Shown here: positions 11,098 to 22,560 of the stretch, one piece after another
How the letters are laid out: every line of letters begins with the position of its first letter
How positions within the stretch are numbered: position 1 is the first letter of the stretch
Assembly (NCBI GenBank): GCA_030142905.1
Contig: JASJOG010000061.1
Location: 1,116,001 to 1,180,000, forward strand
Direction of reading: 5' to 3'
DNA length: 64,000 nucleotides
DNA from: Heliopora coerulea
Lineage: Eukaryota > Cnidaria > Anthozoa > Scleralcyonacea > Helioporidae
Translations under genes and position numbers: made by a program
The notes under the pieces: generated by a model
The model's database searches: none
Told to the model about the DNA's origin: nothing
The model's input: the letters and a program-made list of their open reading frames with translations, nothing else

Positions 11098-12799
11098 TCA
11101 ACTAGTCACCACGCGTGTAAGGAGACTCCATGCACGTCGAGATTAGTGCCCTGGCGCCACGCTTCGTGTGGTGTGTGATGGGATAATAAATACGACAGGA
11201 GTATATGGTAAACCTGCTTTTGAAATCACTAGCAATATCTATTTCGGTATTATCATAAGTTTACCCAGGTTTTTAGCTTGCTTTGTGATTGTTGCTTTTA
11301 CTCCTAATCACTCTGCCACTATCTTTTATTGATCCATGCAGTTGCTTCAATGAATATCTACACTAAGCAGGTTTTATTCATTGGAAAGGAAACGGATCTT
11401 CCTCAGGAAATAAAGCCAAATTACTGTCTATTACTGGATCACTGTCTCTAGTGGCACTTTCTTAGCATTCTCGTTCAAAGCAGCGTTAATTAAAACTGTA
11501 TCCTCAGACCTAAAATACAATTAAGTCAGTTTACTTTCTACTTTCGAGAGTTTTGTCCTCCCGAAGAAACCTAATAAACTAAAGTGTTTTTGAAAAGCTG
11601 GGAGGGACTGTATATACATTACCTGAAATAGTCGGGATTGTATATACAATCCTCGACAACAATTAATTCAAGAAGGAGGACAACCTGAAAACATGTTTTT
11701 TCCTTCTCGCTATTTATTCTCTACTTCAAATATAATAAAGTGGATGTCAGGTGGAATAGTGCAATCAAAAGAGGGACGAATGGAAATCTGAGAATAATTA
11801 TTGCTTCACTTAACGTCAGCATTTTTTCATGTCTTTGGTTAAAAATATCATTTAAAAGTCTTTGTTCGAAAAAGCACCGAATGTATTGTACGTGACTGTG
11901 TGCCATGATCTAATTAAAGTTCACGAAATAATAGTCGTATTTTCAATTCAAAGAATCCTTTGTTGGAAACAGGACATTAGGCCAAAAAATAAATATACTG
12001 AATCTGCTTCAGTTTGGGGTTAATCCATTAAGGACCAGGCAACCCACTCTGCTCAGTAAAATTATCTAGCAATTTAGGTAGAATGAAAATAATTCTAAAG
12101 TGCACCCTTGTCCCTTAATATGATTTTTCAATGTACAATTGCACAGAATGCTGATGTCAATTAATCGCAATAAGTTCATTCAATTGGACTTCATAAATTT
12201 ATGACACAACGTCTCCTGAAGCGAAACTACTTAATACCTTGTCTTTATGTAACTCCAGAAATGCCAGAATTGAGGCAAAACCACTACCTTCAATATGTTT
12301 CCATCACACACACGATTAATGAAACTATTACCAGCAGTACGTGTTAAATGGAAACACTTGTTGCCACTTGCCACAGCAGATAGCAATACACAGCCTAGGG
12401 GCAGGAGAGCTGACGAGTTGAACTACATCTAAAGCCAATTTGGAGTTTCAAATGCAAAAATAAATCAATCAAAGTTGGCTATAAATCTAGTTCAGTAAGG
12501 CCAGGATGGTTTGTAATGCAGCCATAAATTGGCTGTGTACAATTTGATTTTTAGATCTAAGTTTCAATTGATAATTTGGATTATCACCAGAGAGAATTAA
12601 TGGGCAACCTTTACCCCAGCTAAAGGCCCAGTCTATACCGAAGTCTTTGGACAGAAGATTTGTTTATTCCGTTCAACTTGCTGAGCAGTTGTGGTGAATC
12701 TATCAAACCAAAATGATTAATGGTATTGCTTACAGCGATGTTCTGGTGATACATTAGTCATGCTTTCTTGTTCCTCATCAGTCACGTACATGTAGCTAT
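11098..12799. other. No recognisable gene
   Basis: Scattered short ORFs without known motifs. A reverse-strand copy of the dispersed short motif lies at about 12040-12090. A small inverted pair built on TGTATATACA lies near 11608-11652. Confidence 0.4.
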
Positions 12800-13331
12800 A
12801 GCTATATAATTATCACCGACCACAAAACAACAACAAGCTTTTTATGGTTCTGGGTTGACTGTGATCATTTTTTGTTCTGCAGTCAAATATAAACACATTT
12901 AGCAATTGCATGCTTTTCTTGGAGTATGGTAGATGGTGCAGGTAGAGGTCGCAGTTACTTTCACAGCAGGTATGACAACTTTGAAACCAGCCTAAACAAC
13001 TGTACATTCCCTGAATCATTGTATTAACCCTCGACTCCCATGCAGGCATTCGGCTTGTTACCAACAATAACTTTCTCTTAGGTTTCTCTGGCTCTGCTAA
13101 TAGCCACGATAAACAGGAAGTGACTGTTTCAATTTATGGGAGTTGGTCATTTGAACGCTAACTTAGTCGGTCTGTTCAACTGCTAACCTTCGTGCAACCA
13201 TCATTCACAATGGAAAGCAATCACGTTCAGTAACACTTCTTAAAGTTGAACATAAAATCACAAACGGAATACATTTGGGCAATCCCTTATGTTACCTTTC
13301 AGTCGAAGACAAATAGCATTAACTACATTAC

Positions 13332-13673
13332 GTGAGTGAACAGAAACTTTTCATGATAATCTGACACTGCCGAAGTCAACTGAAAAATGTTGACTCGAGC
13401 GGTATTTGAACTCTCCCCTTCGGGATACCGGTCCACCGCTCAACTTGTTGAGCTATCGCGTCCACAGGGATTGGAGGCAAGATTTATCTAATTTAACTAC
13501 ACGAGATATTCACGCGACAACTTAACGCTTATCCACGAAAAAGGATGTATTTGCGGACCGGTATCCCGAAGGTGAGAGTTAAAATCCCGCTCAAGTCAAC
13601 ATTTTTCAGTCTACTTCGGCAGTGTCAGATTATCATGAAAAGATTCTGTTCATGTATATCTCTGAGGATGATT
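13332..13673. mobile_element. tRNA-derived SINE in a foldback arrangement
   Basis: Nearly 100 bp at the left end (13337-13436) is the inverted complement of the right end (13555-13653). On the minus strand the left part reads as a tRNA-like head: A-box-like TAGCTCAACAAGTTGAG and B-box-like GAGTTCAAATACC, followed by a body shared with 40975-41215. Comparison with duplicon copy 2, which lacks the insertion, suggests a 7-bp target duplication ACATTAC on both sides. The structure looks like a SINE plus an inverted copy of its 3' part. Confidence 0.6.
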
Positions 13674-14240
13674 CTGACATTACCTAAGTACTTATAAATT
13701 TTGATGCAATAACAGCCAATAAACGATGTTCCCGTAAGGCCATGTCTGCCACCACCTACCACCTCGACCACATGTAAATTACTGTTTCACCCAATAGTAC
13801 TGAGTTCTATAACTTTTTGTCCACTAACAACTCAAGCTCTATCCCTTTATTATTGAGAAATAAATCATTACAGCAATTTTAAAGTAAATATTCGTGCACT
13901 TACTTTTTTCCTGGCTGGCTCTCTGTTCCCTGCATGTTTGTTTCAGTTGTTGGTTTTACTCTAAGGGTAAATATAAATATACATGAAACTATTTTTAGTG
14001 GAAATAAAAGATATATAGTTTACTATATTATAGAAAATGTTTGGAATATTTGTTGTTCCCAGTTGTCTAAGTTTGCATCTTTACGTTTAGGCACCGCAGT
14101 AGCTGGCGTCAGGTGTTGAAGTTGGTCAGTCAATAAATTAAGGTAAAGTAAATAAAACAAAATTAAATAAAATAAAATAAAGTACAGTACAGAAAAGAAA
14201 AGTAAAGTAAAATAAAGCAATAAAATAAAAATAAATAAAA

Positions 14241-14546
14241 TGAAATGAAATTGAAATGAAATTGAAATGAAATTGAAATGAAATTGAAATGAAATTGAAA
14301 TGAAATTGAAATGAAATTGAAATGAAATTGAAATGAAATTGAAATGAAATTGAAATGAAATTGAAATGAAATTGAAATGAAATTGAAATGAAATTGAAAT
14401 GAATTTGAAATGAAATTGAAATGAATTTGAAATGAAATTGAAATGAAATTGAAATGAAATTGAAATGAAATTGAAATGAAATTGAAATGAAATTGAAATG
14501 AAATTGAAATGAAATTGGAATGAAATTGAAATGAAATTGAAATATA
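14241..14546. repeat. 11-bp minisatellite, array 1
   Basis: About 28 tandem units of TGAAATTGAAA (11 bp), with occasional TGAATTTGAAA variants near 14401 and 14423. The minus strand is open in all frames across the array (ORF 14138-14683), but only because the unit has no reverse-strand stop. It is not a gene. Confidence 0.95.
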
Positions 14547-15260
14547 TATGAACTAAAAATTAAATAAACTGAAGCGAGATGAGATGAACAGAAATGAAAT
14601 GAAACAAAATAAAATATTCTAATTGGATGCTTCTTAAGCTTCAGTTGATCTTTAACCCATTGCAGCCCCAGCAGCCAACCCAAACCCTGTCTTTCACGAA
14701 TAAATTTGTCTGATTATAGTCAGAATAAATTAAACATGGTAGTCTATGTACGTAATAGATTAATGCTCAAAGGAGATCCATGAGTCCTTGAGAATGGAAC
14801 GTGTGACCTCTTGATTACAAGTGACTTGCTCATTTTTTACTTTTCAGTAATACAGTAACTCAAATGGCCGAGCGAACTGCAAAGTATGCTAGCTCATATG
14901 TCTACTGCGTAACAATAGGTGTAACATAAATACTGACAAGGTCTTCGAGTATCTACATGTCAATTATTACTTATGGATATAATCAGTAACAAATTATTGA
15001 CATACTGAGACTCACAAAACTGGGAAGAACAGCTCATATGGTACACCAGCGCTGTACCAATTACTTATATATAATAACTGGCAACAATTACAATTACAGA
15101 ATATTAAGACGGCTATTAAATGACTTTAAACTCCAAGTATTTTTCTCTTTTGGAGAGTGCCCTCCACAGCTATTCTTATCCTCTTCAATCAGAATTAAAC
15201 CTTGATAACTTTCCTACATTAACACCCCGCTAACAGTTATCGGTGTTGGGGGAAAGAAAA

Positions 15261-16059
15261 GACCATAGACTTAGGAACCGGGAGCCATTGGAGGCAGGTA
15301 CCCGCACAACCTTTTTGAAATGACAAAAACAGCCTTTTTTAAGCACGAAAAGTGCCCTTTTTAGAGAATGAAGTGTCAGCCATACATACAGTTAAATCTT
15401 ACGCAGTGGGATGAAGATGTAAATTTTGTGTTGGAGTAGTAAGAAAAATATTTTACGAAGGAGCGTAGCGAATGAGTAAAATACTGTTTTCACCAGGAGA
15501 AGATAAAATCCACATTTTCGTGCCTCCATATAATGTTCTGCATTTAGGCTGTGATGAAACTTTTCTACGTGCTTGTATTTACAAACTAAAAATGTCCTGA
15601 AGCTTGCTATACTACTTGTTGTTTATCGTTTTATCTTCATATGATAAAACGTTTTTCCTTTTATACGTGTACTTTATTGGTTCTCGCCAAGCGATTTAAT
15701 GTCTTCTCTGGTCTCTTTCAAAATCATTGCATATTTTGGCTACGACATGGCATGTCAATACAATGAAACTGTCGGGAAGTGATCGCGTGATCTACCAATA
15801 TTTGCAACGCAGTGCGTGCTTATAATGTATATTCTTTCAAAACATTATTTGGATTGAATTTCTCTTAAGTTAATTCACGGAGTGTTATATTTCGTGTTTA
15901 GGAGGCCTTGCAAATTGTATCGTCAAATGGCTGATACAGCGAGAGTGCCAACTTGACAGGAGCCCAGAATTTCAAAAACTGATGTGAACATGGGCTCCTA
16001 AGACTGCTCCGACATTTAGTCCGAGCATTGCTCAATTTTGAGCGGTCTCTCAAGCTGGG
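15261..16059. other. Unassigned repeat-like sequence
   Basis: This contains AAATATTTTACGAAGGAGCG and TAGCGAATGAGTAAAATA (about 15450-15483), which I recall as a frequent anthozoan interspersed repeat. No gene was found. The left edge of R1 copy 1 is unclear here, because homology with the other copies starts near 16060. Confidence 0.3.
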
Positions 16060-17590
16060 GCCCCTAGTGAGACGGGGGAAGAGCAAATTTCCCCCCCCTG
16101 ACTCCACTGTCGGCGGCCTTGTTAGTAGGAAGTCATTTTCAATGCTTTCCCAGTGATTATTGGCCATGATTGTCTGAAATAAAGAGTTCACAGTAAACGG
16201 TCGTAATCCTCTCTTTTTCCAATGAATTTTGTTCTCCGTCATCGTGCCGGTCATTTGTCGACCTACTGCAATTACATACGTAGAATGGAAATGTGCGGGG
16301 GTTAATTTCTTCCATTTCTCTTTTAATTTACTAATTACTGGTCATTCGCAATTCATAATTGATTTATGGAGAGTAAGACAGAAAGAGTAGCGGAGAGGAG
16401 ATGGAGAAACTGGTACATTGACGTCTACAGTTCCAGTTTTTGGGACATTTCTCACTACCGCCGCTATGTAAACATCGAGTTTACCAACGACATTCATTCA
16501 GGCTAAGGGAGAAACGTTGAAAATCTGATATATCAGGCTTCGGAAGCTACGATAATCAAAGTGAACGCAAGAAATAAGCTTGATAAACCTTATGCACCTT
16601 TAAATTTTAAACGTGAAGCGAAAAGGCGACATAAATTTGCGTTAAGCATAGTGAAAAATGTGAGTGAGAAATGTGACTGAGTGCTATGTTTCAGCGGCTC
16701 ACGCGTATACCGTCCATCCATTACAAACGCTGGAAACTCTACGTGTGGCGGATAAAAACAGTCTTGGTTGGCAAAACCGATACCCGTTTTACAACGTTCT
16801 GACTGCATTATGACAAAAAATAGGTTTTGCGGTTATTCCTGGACTGAAAATGCAGCTAATGTTTTTAAATGTATGTACAAATTGTAGTACTGAACGTGTA
16901 AGATCTGTATATTTATAAAATAGTGGACACTGGTTCGTGAGCTCTGATTGGTTAATACGGTGTTTTGATAAGAATATCTAAACACGGAAAATTTCCTGCC
17001 TAAAGTGTACTGAAAATTTTTTTGCCCGTCCAGTCTCATTATTTTATAAAAGATACATGTAACGGCTTTTAAAAAACACGCTGGTGTTTCCTCTTTGTCC
17101 CTGAGTTGAAATGGTTTCGCTTTGTTGATGGGTTCGATGTTCATAAGCTTGGCTTTGATTGGCAGTTGATGATTTTCGTTCGAGTTGCTTATTTCATCAT
17201 TGTGTTTTTTAAGTTAACTGCTTTAAATCTGTCGTTATTTTATAAAAGAAATATCTAGTGGATTCCCATGTTTGGATACTGTGATCCAAACACTTGGGAT
17301 GTTTCTTGACTTCGGAAAAGCTAAAAACTCTCACCGAGAGGCTCATGTCTTTTTACGCTTTTCTCAAGTCTCGCAACATCTCGCCTGTTTGCATCATAGT
17401 ATCCAAACACGGGAATCCGTTTGGTATTTCATAAATCTCAGTCGCCATTTACGCATGGAAAACACATTTTGAATACAAAGCAAAAAATATTACCACATTG
17501 CTATGATATTTTATAGGAATCATGGAAGCTGAATATTCCATAACGCTGATACAGTCAAACCTGTATTAAGTGGACACCCTCGAGAAATTC
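16060..17590. repeat. Repeat R1, part A, copy 1
   Basis: This aligns with 19940-21720 along its length and with 36765-37437 in its first part. Landmarks are AGAGTTCACAGTAAACGGTC (16178), AAATTTTAAACGTGAAGCG (16602), CTCTGATTGGTTAATA and ACAGTCAAACCTGTATTAAG (17552-17571). Minus-strand ORFs at 15898-16254, 16590-16808 and 16833-17144 have counterparts in copy 2 (19998-20201, 20553-20759, 20776-21126). Their products match no family I know, for example the shared MNIEPINKAKPFQ start. They may be chance ORFs in a recent repeat. Confidence 0.7.
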
Positions 17591-18011
17591 TTTAGCGTAT
17601 CATGTGATTCACAAATATGTCTTGCATTGCTTGTTGCAAGCGACCTATCAACTGCCTACATATATAAATTATTTCGCTAGAGACGCATTCAGCAACTGTT
17701 CCGAAAATTTTATGTCGAAATGCAGTTCAGAAATTTTAGATCTGTTAGCCAAGTTGATATCTCAGCCAAGGCTGAATTCCTCCTACGTAATTGTTTCCTC
17801 GATAAATACCACAATGCATCATTTTCCGCATTACAAGCGCAAAACAGCCATTTGAATTCTTTTCAAATTCTTTCATAGCTTTTGAGACTAGTATATTTTC
17901 AACAGAGCTTGATGGAATACGTTTAACGTAGATCTCATGTTATTCATTCATTTTCAATTTCGGGCCAGATGTCGACGTTTGTTAACCTCGTATCTCAAAA
18001 ATGCAATTTCT
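17591..18011. repeat. R1-associated segment C, no gene
   Basis: Sequence at about 17655-17735 recurs at 36360-36430 (shared AAATTATTT-GCTAGA and CCGAAAAT-TTATGTC). The rest has no recognisable gene. Confidence 0.45.
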
Positions 18012-18089
18012 GAGCGCCAAACGGGGATCAAACCTCCACACCTCCGATGATCGATAAGATGCTCTTATCACTGAGCTACCAAGACTCAG
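18012..18089 (-). repeat. tRNA-like SINE head
   Basis: On the minus strand there is a good A box (TAGCTCAGTGATAAGAGC) and a B box (GGTTTGATCCC) at tRNA spacing, with an acceptor-like GAGTCTT/GGCGCTC frame. The anticodon arm does not fold properly, so this is a tRNA-derived SINE part and not a tRNA gene. The same family occurs at 42430-42505 and 56742-56820. Confidence 0.5.
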
Positions 18090-18093
18090 ATGG

Positions 18094-18809
18094 CGACCTA
18101 AAGCTGGTGAAACACGACAAAGCCTCCGAGACTTTTGTGTCGGAGACATGGTTCACGAAATATATCATCAAGGTTTGAGAGACTTTTGTGTAGGAAAAAA
18201 GTCTCCGAAATAGAATCATGTTTCAATTACAAAGACAACACTTCGACAAAAAAAACTGCTTAACCAATCAGATTGCACAAACCTGTCAAATGAACAGGTC
18301 AAGAAGTTAATATACCCGCCTAGTGGACATGAGAAAAGGCGGAGTACTTATTGCTGAATTAATGGAGTCAAAACCATATCTGTGTTACTCGACACTTTCA
18401 GTTTATCCTGCCAGGATAGACAGGAGGAATGCAATTGCAGAGATTGCCGAAAAATTAAATTTAGTGATGAGTTGGCTTATAAGCATTGTTTGAATGTCCT
18501 GTGTACATGACAATGCACTAATCACAAGAAGTGTGAACCCTTGCTTGCTTACATTTCTTGCACGAACTCTTCGCCTTTTTGCATTTTCCTTGACGTCTTT
18601 TGATGATAAGATGAAGAATAACGCTTGCATTAGCACTAACCGCCAAGTCATTTCCCGGCATGTCTTCATAAAGCAAGGAAAGACTCCGAGACAAAGTTAC
18701 AGATATGTAAGCATATGTCATGGAACGTCTCGGAAACTTGAGTGTTGGAGACTGGTCTTAGACACAAAAGTCTCGGAGATCTCGTCGTGTATCACTGGCT
18801 TAAGGTCGA
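18094..18809. mobile_element. Non-coding element with about 50-bp terminal inverted repeats
   Basis: The outer 50 bp at each end are inverted copies. The 18-bp core CTCCGAGACTTTTGTGTC (18124-18141) is perfectly complementary to 18761-18778, and the similarity extends outward to about 18094 and 18809. The interior has no transposase-like ORF. This fits a MITE of unknown superfamily; no target duplication was defined. Confidence 0.5.
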
Positions 18810-19355
18810 AGTTCGACATATGTGTGGCTAATACTGTAAACATCAACGAATTTCTGAATATCGTCCATGATATCACCATGTCGCTTCCACATGCATACCG
18901 TGCATAACATTCATTTCTGTTTAAGTTTCGTTCATTATTTTAGGCGTCTGCAAATTTTCCATGGAATTCAAAAGCAAAATATTGAACGTTGAAGGGAAAA
19001 AATGATGGATTCAGTCTCTTGTTAAAAAATTTATGCATTCTGTTACACCGTCAAAGGGTTCATACACGAGGTGAACTACGTGGAAGCAAAGTTTTTGAAA
19101 AGTCAAAAAAGTGTCAGTTATCTGCAATAACTGAGAAGAGAAAATGCTACGAAAATAAAAAATTGCGGCTTAAGCGAACTGATGCTCACGAAAGTAATGC
19201 AGTGAAGGTGGATAGCTTGGGGTCCAGATTAAAGTCGAAAATTCGACAAAATTTACGAATTAAATTTTCCATCAGATTACTTTTGTTTAAACTGAGTACT
19301 CCGCCATTTTAAACAACACATTTCTACATACGAATGATTAACCATTATGACGCAT
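18805..19355. repeat. Repeat R1, part B, copy 1
   Basis: This aligns with 37437-37965: shared GTGTGGCTAAT, ATGATATCACCATGTCGCTT and TCCATCAGATTACTTTTGTT. The plus-strand ORF 18989-19312 is Lys/Arg-rich, of unknown nature, and is disrupted in the other copy. From 19356 to 19939 I see no gene. Confidence 0.65.
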
Positions 19356-19939
19356 TGATAACAAACAAACGATAGCGAAAGCACCACTTATTGGCCACAA
19401 GCACATGTTCGTGAAGTTATTGGCAACAAAAACATACATGTTACAATTTGAAAACTACAAGAAAGTGCTTATTAAGACAGTTTTCGGAGACATAAACCTA
19501 ATTAAGTCCAAATCAGGCTGACTGTACTGGGTATCGGCAACGTTTAGCTTCTAACAAAATAGAGATTTGAGACATTGGTAAAAATTATCTTTACATAGAT
19601 GAATAGAATCAAGAATATAAACATAATTAATATTAAGGAAGCCCATCGAATAAATGTCACTCCTTTAAGCTAAGAGGTTAATAAGCGCTCCGAGGCTGTT
19701 AATTGAGGTGATATGGAATCTTTTTCTCTGTCTTAAATGCTTACTATTCGCAATTTCGTCAAAATGGTGGCCATTTTCAAATCTTCTTTTCATGTATTTT
19801 ATATCCCCAAGCGTATAAGCCAATCAATGTGCACAATTCATCATTCAGTCACATGCCATTCTATTCTGTGTTTTTTCAGTTATCTTCAGGCTGCCTATTC
19901 CAATTATTCACTATCTATTAACTGTGTTTGTTAGACAAG

Positions 19940-21665
19940 CAATGGCGTCCATATTTCGTACATTTTTCGCGTTGCGTATGATACATCCAGCATCATCTTA
20001 TACGGGGGAACTATGCAACATTGATGGAGGGGGGAGAGGGGGAAGAGCAAGTGATTTTCCCTCTTTCATCTTTTGCATGGTTAGCAGGAACTCGTTTGCA
20101 ATGCCGTCCCAGTAATTACTGGCCAAGATCGCCTGAATTAAAGAGTTCACTGTAAACGGTCGTAAATCGTCTCTTTTTAAATGAATTTTTTTCTCCGTCA
20201 TCGTGTCGGTCCTTTATTCATCGGCCTACTGCAATTACATGCATAGAATGCAAATGTGCGAGACGTTAATTGTTCCATTTCTCTTTTAATTTACCAATTA
20301 CTGGTCATCCGTAATTAATAATTGATTTATTGAGAGTAAGACAGGAAGAGTAGCGGTGAGGAGACAGAGAAACTGGTACGTTGACCACTACCTTCCTAGT
20401 TTTTTGGGCATTTCTTATGCCCGCCGCTATGTAAACATTGAGTTTACCAAGGATATTCATTCAGGCTAAAGGGGAAATGTTGAAAACCTGATATATCGGG
20501 CCTTGGATGCTACGACAATCAAAGTGAACACAACAAATAAGCTCGATAAACCTTATCGACCTTTAAATTTTAAACGTAAAGCGAAAAGGCGACGGAAATT
20601 TGCGTTAAACATAGTGAGAAATGTGAGTGACAAATATGACTGAGTGCAATGTTTGAGCGGTGCACCCGTATACCGTCCATCCATTACAAACCCAGGAAAC
20701 TCTCTGTGTGGCGGATAAAAGCAGTCGTGGTTATCAAAAACGATACAGGCTTTTGACATCTACGTAGCCGTTTTACTACGTTATGAGTGCATTGTGACAA
20801 AAAATAGGTTTTACGGTTACTGCTGGACTAAAAATACAGTCAATGTTTTTAAATGTACGTAGAAATTGTAGTATTGAAAGTGTAAGATCTGTATTTATAA
20901 AATAACGCGACTGGTTCGTGAGCTCTGATTGGTTAATACCCACGTTTGAATAAGAATATCCAAACACGGAAAGTTTCCTCCCTAAAGTGCCCTGAAATTT
21001 GTTTCTCACGTCCAATTTCATTATTTTATAAAAGATACATGTACCGGCTTTTAAAAAACGCGCTGATTTTTCTTCTTTGTCACTGCGCTGAAATGGCTTT
21101 GCTTTGTTGATGGGTTCGATATTCATAAGCTTGGCTCTTATCGGCAGTTGATGATTTTCTGGAGAGTTACTTACTTCATCATTGTGTTTTTTAAGTTAAC
21201 TGTTTTTCATCTGTTGTTATTGTATAAAAGATATACCTGGTGGATTCCCTTGTTTGGATACTGTGATCCAAACACTTGAGATGTTGCTTGTCTTTGGAAA
21301 AGCTAAAAACACTCGCCAAGCGGCTCATGTCTTTTGATAAAACAGCGACGTTCTTGAGGTTATACACAATCTAAAATATATTTTTAGATAGTGTATAACC
21401 TTAAGAACGCCGCTGTTTTATCGAAGCTATCTACACTTGACCTCCGCGCCTTGGAATTCTTCATGCCTTTTTATGCTTTCCTCAAGTCTCGCAACATCCC
21501 GAGTGTTTGGATCATAGTATCCAAGCACTGGAATCCACTTGGCATTTCTTAAATCTCAGTCGCATTTAACGCATGGAAAACGCATTTTCAATGCAAAACA
21601 AGGAATATTATCACACTGACTTGATATTTTACAGGAATCATGGGATCTGAATATTCCATAACGCT
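19940..21665. repeat. Repeat R1, part A, copy 2
   Basis: This aligns with 16060-17550 except for an inserted palindromic element at about 21331-21462. It starts with GCGTTGCGTATGATACA and CATCATCTTATACGGG, shared with 36785-36820, so the left edge is better kept here than in copy 1. The minus-strand ORFs correspond to those of copy 1 and have no recognised product. Confidence 0.7.
21336..21422. mobile_element. Palindromic MITE inserted in R1 copy 2
   Basis: About 42 bp (GATAAAACAGCG... from 21336) faces its near-perfect inverse ending at 21422, with a 4-5 nt AT spacer. R1 copy 1 lacks it, and the flanking pentamer TCATG (21325-21329 and 21461-21465) may be a target duplication that includes a short right-hand tail. 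Confidence 0.65.
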
Positions 21666-21667
21666 GA

Positions 21668-21740
21668 TACAGTCAAACCTGTATTAAGTGGACACTCTCG
21701 GGAAATTGTTTAGTGTCTGTTTAAGAGATGTGTCAACGTA
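21668..21740. mobile_element. Mini-MITE with pogo-like ends
   Basis: The sequence starts CAGTCAAACCTGTATTAAG after a TA and ends with the imperfect inverse AAGAGATGTGTCAACG before another TA, about 69 bp in total. The ends resemble Tc1/mariner-pogo termini. The left end also occurs in R1 copy 1 (17552), so it may be part of R1. Confidence 0.4.
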
Positions 21741-21744
21741 ATGG

Positions 21745-22560
21745 AGATTCTCGTACCCAGATCTCCTGGATACTAATTGCAATTAGACATGGTCTACATG
21801 CCTACGTGTCTACACGATCACCTCCATTGATTTTTACTCAAAACATCTTTGCGTATTATTATCTCGCAGTTCTTTGCTTTTAAAGTGCATGCAAGCGCTT
21901 TCAGTATGAATAATGAGATCAGGGTCGGATTTAGGGTTAAGCAAATAATGCAGCTCCCTAAGGTAACTTACGACCGATCAAAGCAATTTTGATTCGCAAA
22001 ACGACATGTTCGACTCGTCGTCGTCAAAATATCCGTATCTGCTATTCCACTGTCTAACCAAGAAGCATTTGCCTGCATTGCACTAGCGAGTCACTCGCGG
22101 TGAGATTAACAAACATCGAAATTTTAATCATATTTTATCGGCCCCTCCTGTCTCAGGCGATCAGACCAGCATTGGTGTTAGATTACTCACATGCTAATTA
22201 TTTTGCCTAAGTTGGTGCTTGCAACTATCCTTGTGATTCACAGAATTGCTTCAGGTACCTTTATCATAGGTGGTGATTAGCTTGCCAATGTTTTGCGTAA
22301 GTTTTACTTAAACTGTGATTTGCCTGACGGTCTCTGACTCGCTTCACTTATTAGTTGGTTCTTTTGACAGAAGTTGCCATTGGTACAGCGGCATTTACTT
22401 TGTAGTTTTTTGCCCAACTTACCGAACTACATAAGTGATATGATTGAAACTTTGTAACATGATTAGCCTTGAGCATCGATTTTGCCTAAAATGCTGATTT
22501 GGATATCCTGCGCTACGTCGGTGTTAACAACACGAGGAATGTCAGGACAGAACACTGAGA
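21745..22560. repeat. Repeat R2, copy 1
   Basis: This aligns with 44190-44880: shared TAGACATGGTCTA, GCAGCTCCCTAAGGTAACTT, CTGTATCTGCTATTCCACTG-type and AGCATCGATTTTGCCTAAAA segments. TTTTGCCTAA recurs several times inside both copies. No ORF of note. From 22560 to 24240 there is no recognisable gene. Confidence 0.7.

Larger units (their letters stand above)
12800..15260. repeat. Duplicon E, copy 1
   Basis: About 2.4 kb aligns in order with 56480-59310. Shared landmarks include GCAGTCAAATA-AAACA (12877 and 56524), AACGATGTTCCCGTAA (about 13720 and 57562), the 11-bp minisatellite, and GTAGTCTATGTA (14739 and 58788). Copy 1 is interrupted by a SINE foldback insertion (13332-13673); copy 2 has a different SINE insertion. 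Neither copy carries a convincing gene, so it may be an old element or a segmental duplication. Confidence 0.75.

Noticed and set aside
12765..12785. Hammerhead core on the reverse strand (CTGATGAGG)
   Set aside because: No stem II or GAAA box at the right spacing.
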